Source of the DNA: Cytophagales bacterium
GTDB taxonomy: Bacteria > Bacteroidota > Bacteroidia > Cytophagales > Thermoflexibacteraceae
Direction of reading: 5' to 3'
Length of the DNA: 52,411 nt
NCBI GenBank assembly: GCA_947457925.1
Contig: CANGYA010000006.1
Location: 1 to 52,411 of the forward strand
Positions within the stretch are counted from its first letter, which is position 1. Each line of letters opens with the position of its first letter. The position numbers and the translations under genes were made by a program. Below the pieces are notes generated by a model. That model did no database searches. It was not told the origin of the DNA and saw only the letters and a list, made by a program, of their open reading frames with translations. Of this stretch, positions 52,210-52,411 are shown in pieces.

Positions 52210-52411
52210 GGTAGTGTTACAGAATGTATGCTGCATTTATGCGGCATTTTTTCGCCAAATATAAGCTTTAATAAACCCATAGTGCATATCATCTTTTTTA
52301 GAAAAACATATTGTTTTACGGCATAATCTCTCGATATGTGTACGAAAATTTAGATTTTGTCTTTCAATTTTTTGAGTTTTAGCCTTACCAACAATATGTT
52401 TTTCCTTAGGA
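52210..52411 (-). mobile_element. IS1-family element, one end only
   Basis: The element begins at about 52210 with GGTAGTGTTACAGAATGTAT, plausible as its terminal inverted repeat, and runs past the right edge. It contains the 3' end of the transposase. The other end and target duplication cannot be seen. Confidence 0.7.
52237..52411 (-). CDS. IS1-family transposase (InsB-like), 3' part
   Basis: 57 residues to the stop at 52237; the gene continues outside the window. The frame reads PKEKHIVGKAKTQKIERQNL, NFRTHIERLCRKTICFSKKD and DMHYGFIKAYIWRKN. GK..TQ.IER.NLN.RT...RL.RKT.CFSK is the C-terminal signature of IS1 DDE transposase. The gene itself appears intact as far as visible. Confidence 0.88.
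   Translation of the reverse strand, partial: PKEKHIVGKAKTQKIERQNLNFRTHIERLCRKTICFSKKDDMHYGFIKAYIWRKNAA

Noticed and set aside
52059-52292. 77-residue - strand frame at the right edge
   Set aside because: It crosses the end of the symporter gene and the IS1 end in a frame different from the transposase, which explains the region better.

Overview
The window reads as chromosomal DNA of an AT-rich, gliding-type Bacteroidetes, most likely Cytophagales-like. The evidence is Bacteroidetes promoter boxes (TTG ... TAnnTTTG) upstream of several genes, little sign of Shine-Dalgarno sites, two SpoIIE/PP2C phosphatases with GAF or 7TMR-DISM sensors, WG-repeat and TPR-CHAT proteins, an IHF/HU-family DNA-binding protein, and the family-typical forms of LigA, MnmG, UvrA and CdsA. 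No plasmid or prophage signature is visible. Species cannot be named from the sequence alone.

Layout. 1-6.2 kb: two glycosyltransferases (the first cut by the left edge), a cyclophilin, folK, a small membrane protein and a GAF-SpoIIE phosphatase. 6.2-10.5 kb: ligA and mnmG. 10.5-12.4 kb: an AAA ATPase followed by a frameshifted TOPRIM-like gene, a candidate defence pair. 12.5-18 kb: uvrA and an exported TPR-CHAT protease-like protein. 18-22.6 kb: a DEAD-box helicase, an exported TPR protein, a zinc-finger membrane protein and a MarR regulator divergent from an alpha/beta hydrolase. 23.6-27 kb: an accessory stretch with a frameshifted SIR2-like gene, a PD-(D/E)XK-like protein, a PIN toxin gene with an in-frame stop, a small antitoxin-like gene, duplicated remnants and hairpin elements. 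27-42 kb: WG-repeat protein, MFS transporter, family 2 glycosyltransferase, YcxB-like protein, CPBP protease plus cdsA, an Rpn-like nuclease, a 7TMR-DISM SpoIIE phosphatase, an SDR enzyme, tRNA-Arg(CCG), and a methyltransferase plus SGNH hydrolase pair. 42-52.4 kb: acyl-CoA carboxylase beta subunit, a frameshifted membrane gene, IHF/HU, acyl-CoA-binding protein, a TMTC-like membrane TPR protein, a fused DUF262-DUF1524 (GmrSD-like) nuclease, a sodium/solute symporter and the 3' end of an IS1-family transposase at the right edge.

Genes that plausibly work together: MarR regulator and hydrolase (divergent); CPBP protease and cdsA; methyltransferase and SGNH hydrolase; family 2 glycosyltransferase and the exported protein overlapping it by 4 bp; the AAA ATPase and TOPRIM-like pair.

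The most unusual layer is not a single gene. Intergenic DNA carries several families of long imperfect palindromes. One family has TGTAGCATAGACTTTAGTCTGTG-type arms. A second is built on ATTCGCCTnAAGGCGAAT. A 91-bp MITE-like element has ends resembling the IS1-family end at the right edge. In addition, three genes are each restored to a full reading frame by adding one base to a homopolymer run, which points either to decay of accessory genes or to base under-calling in the assembly.
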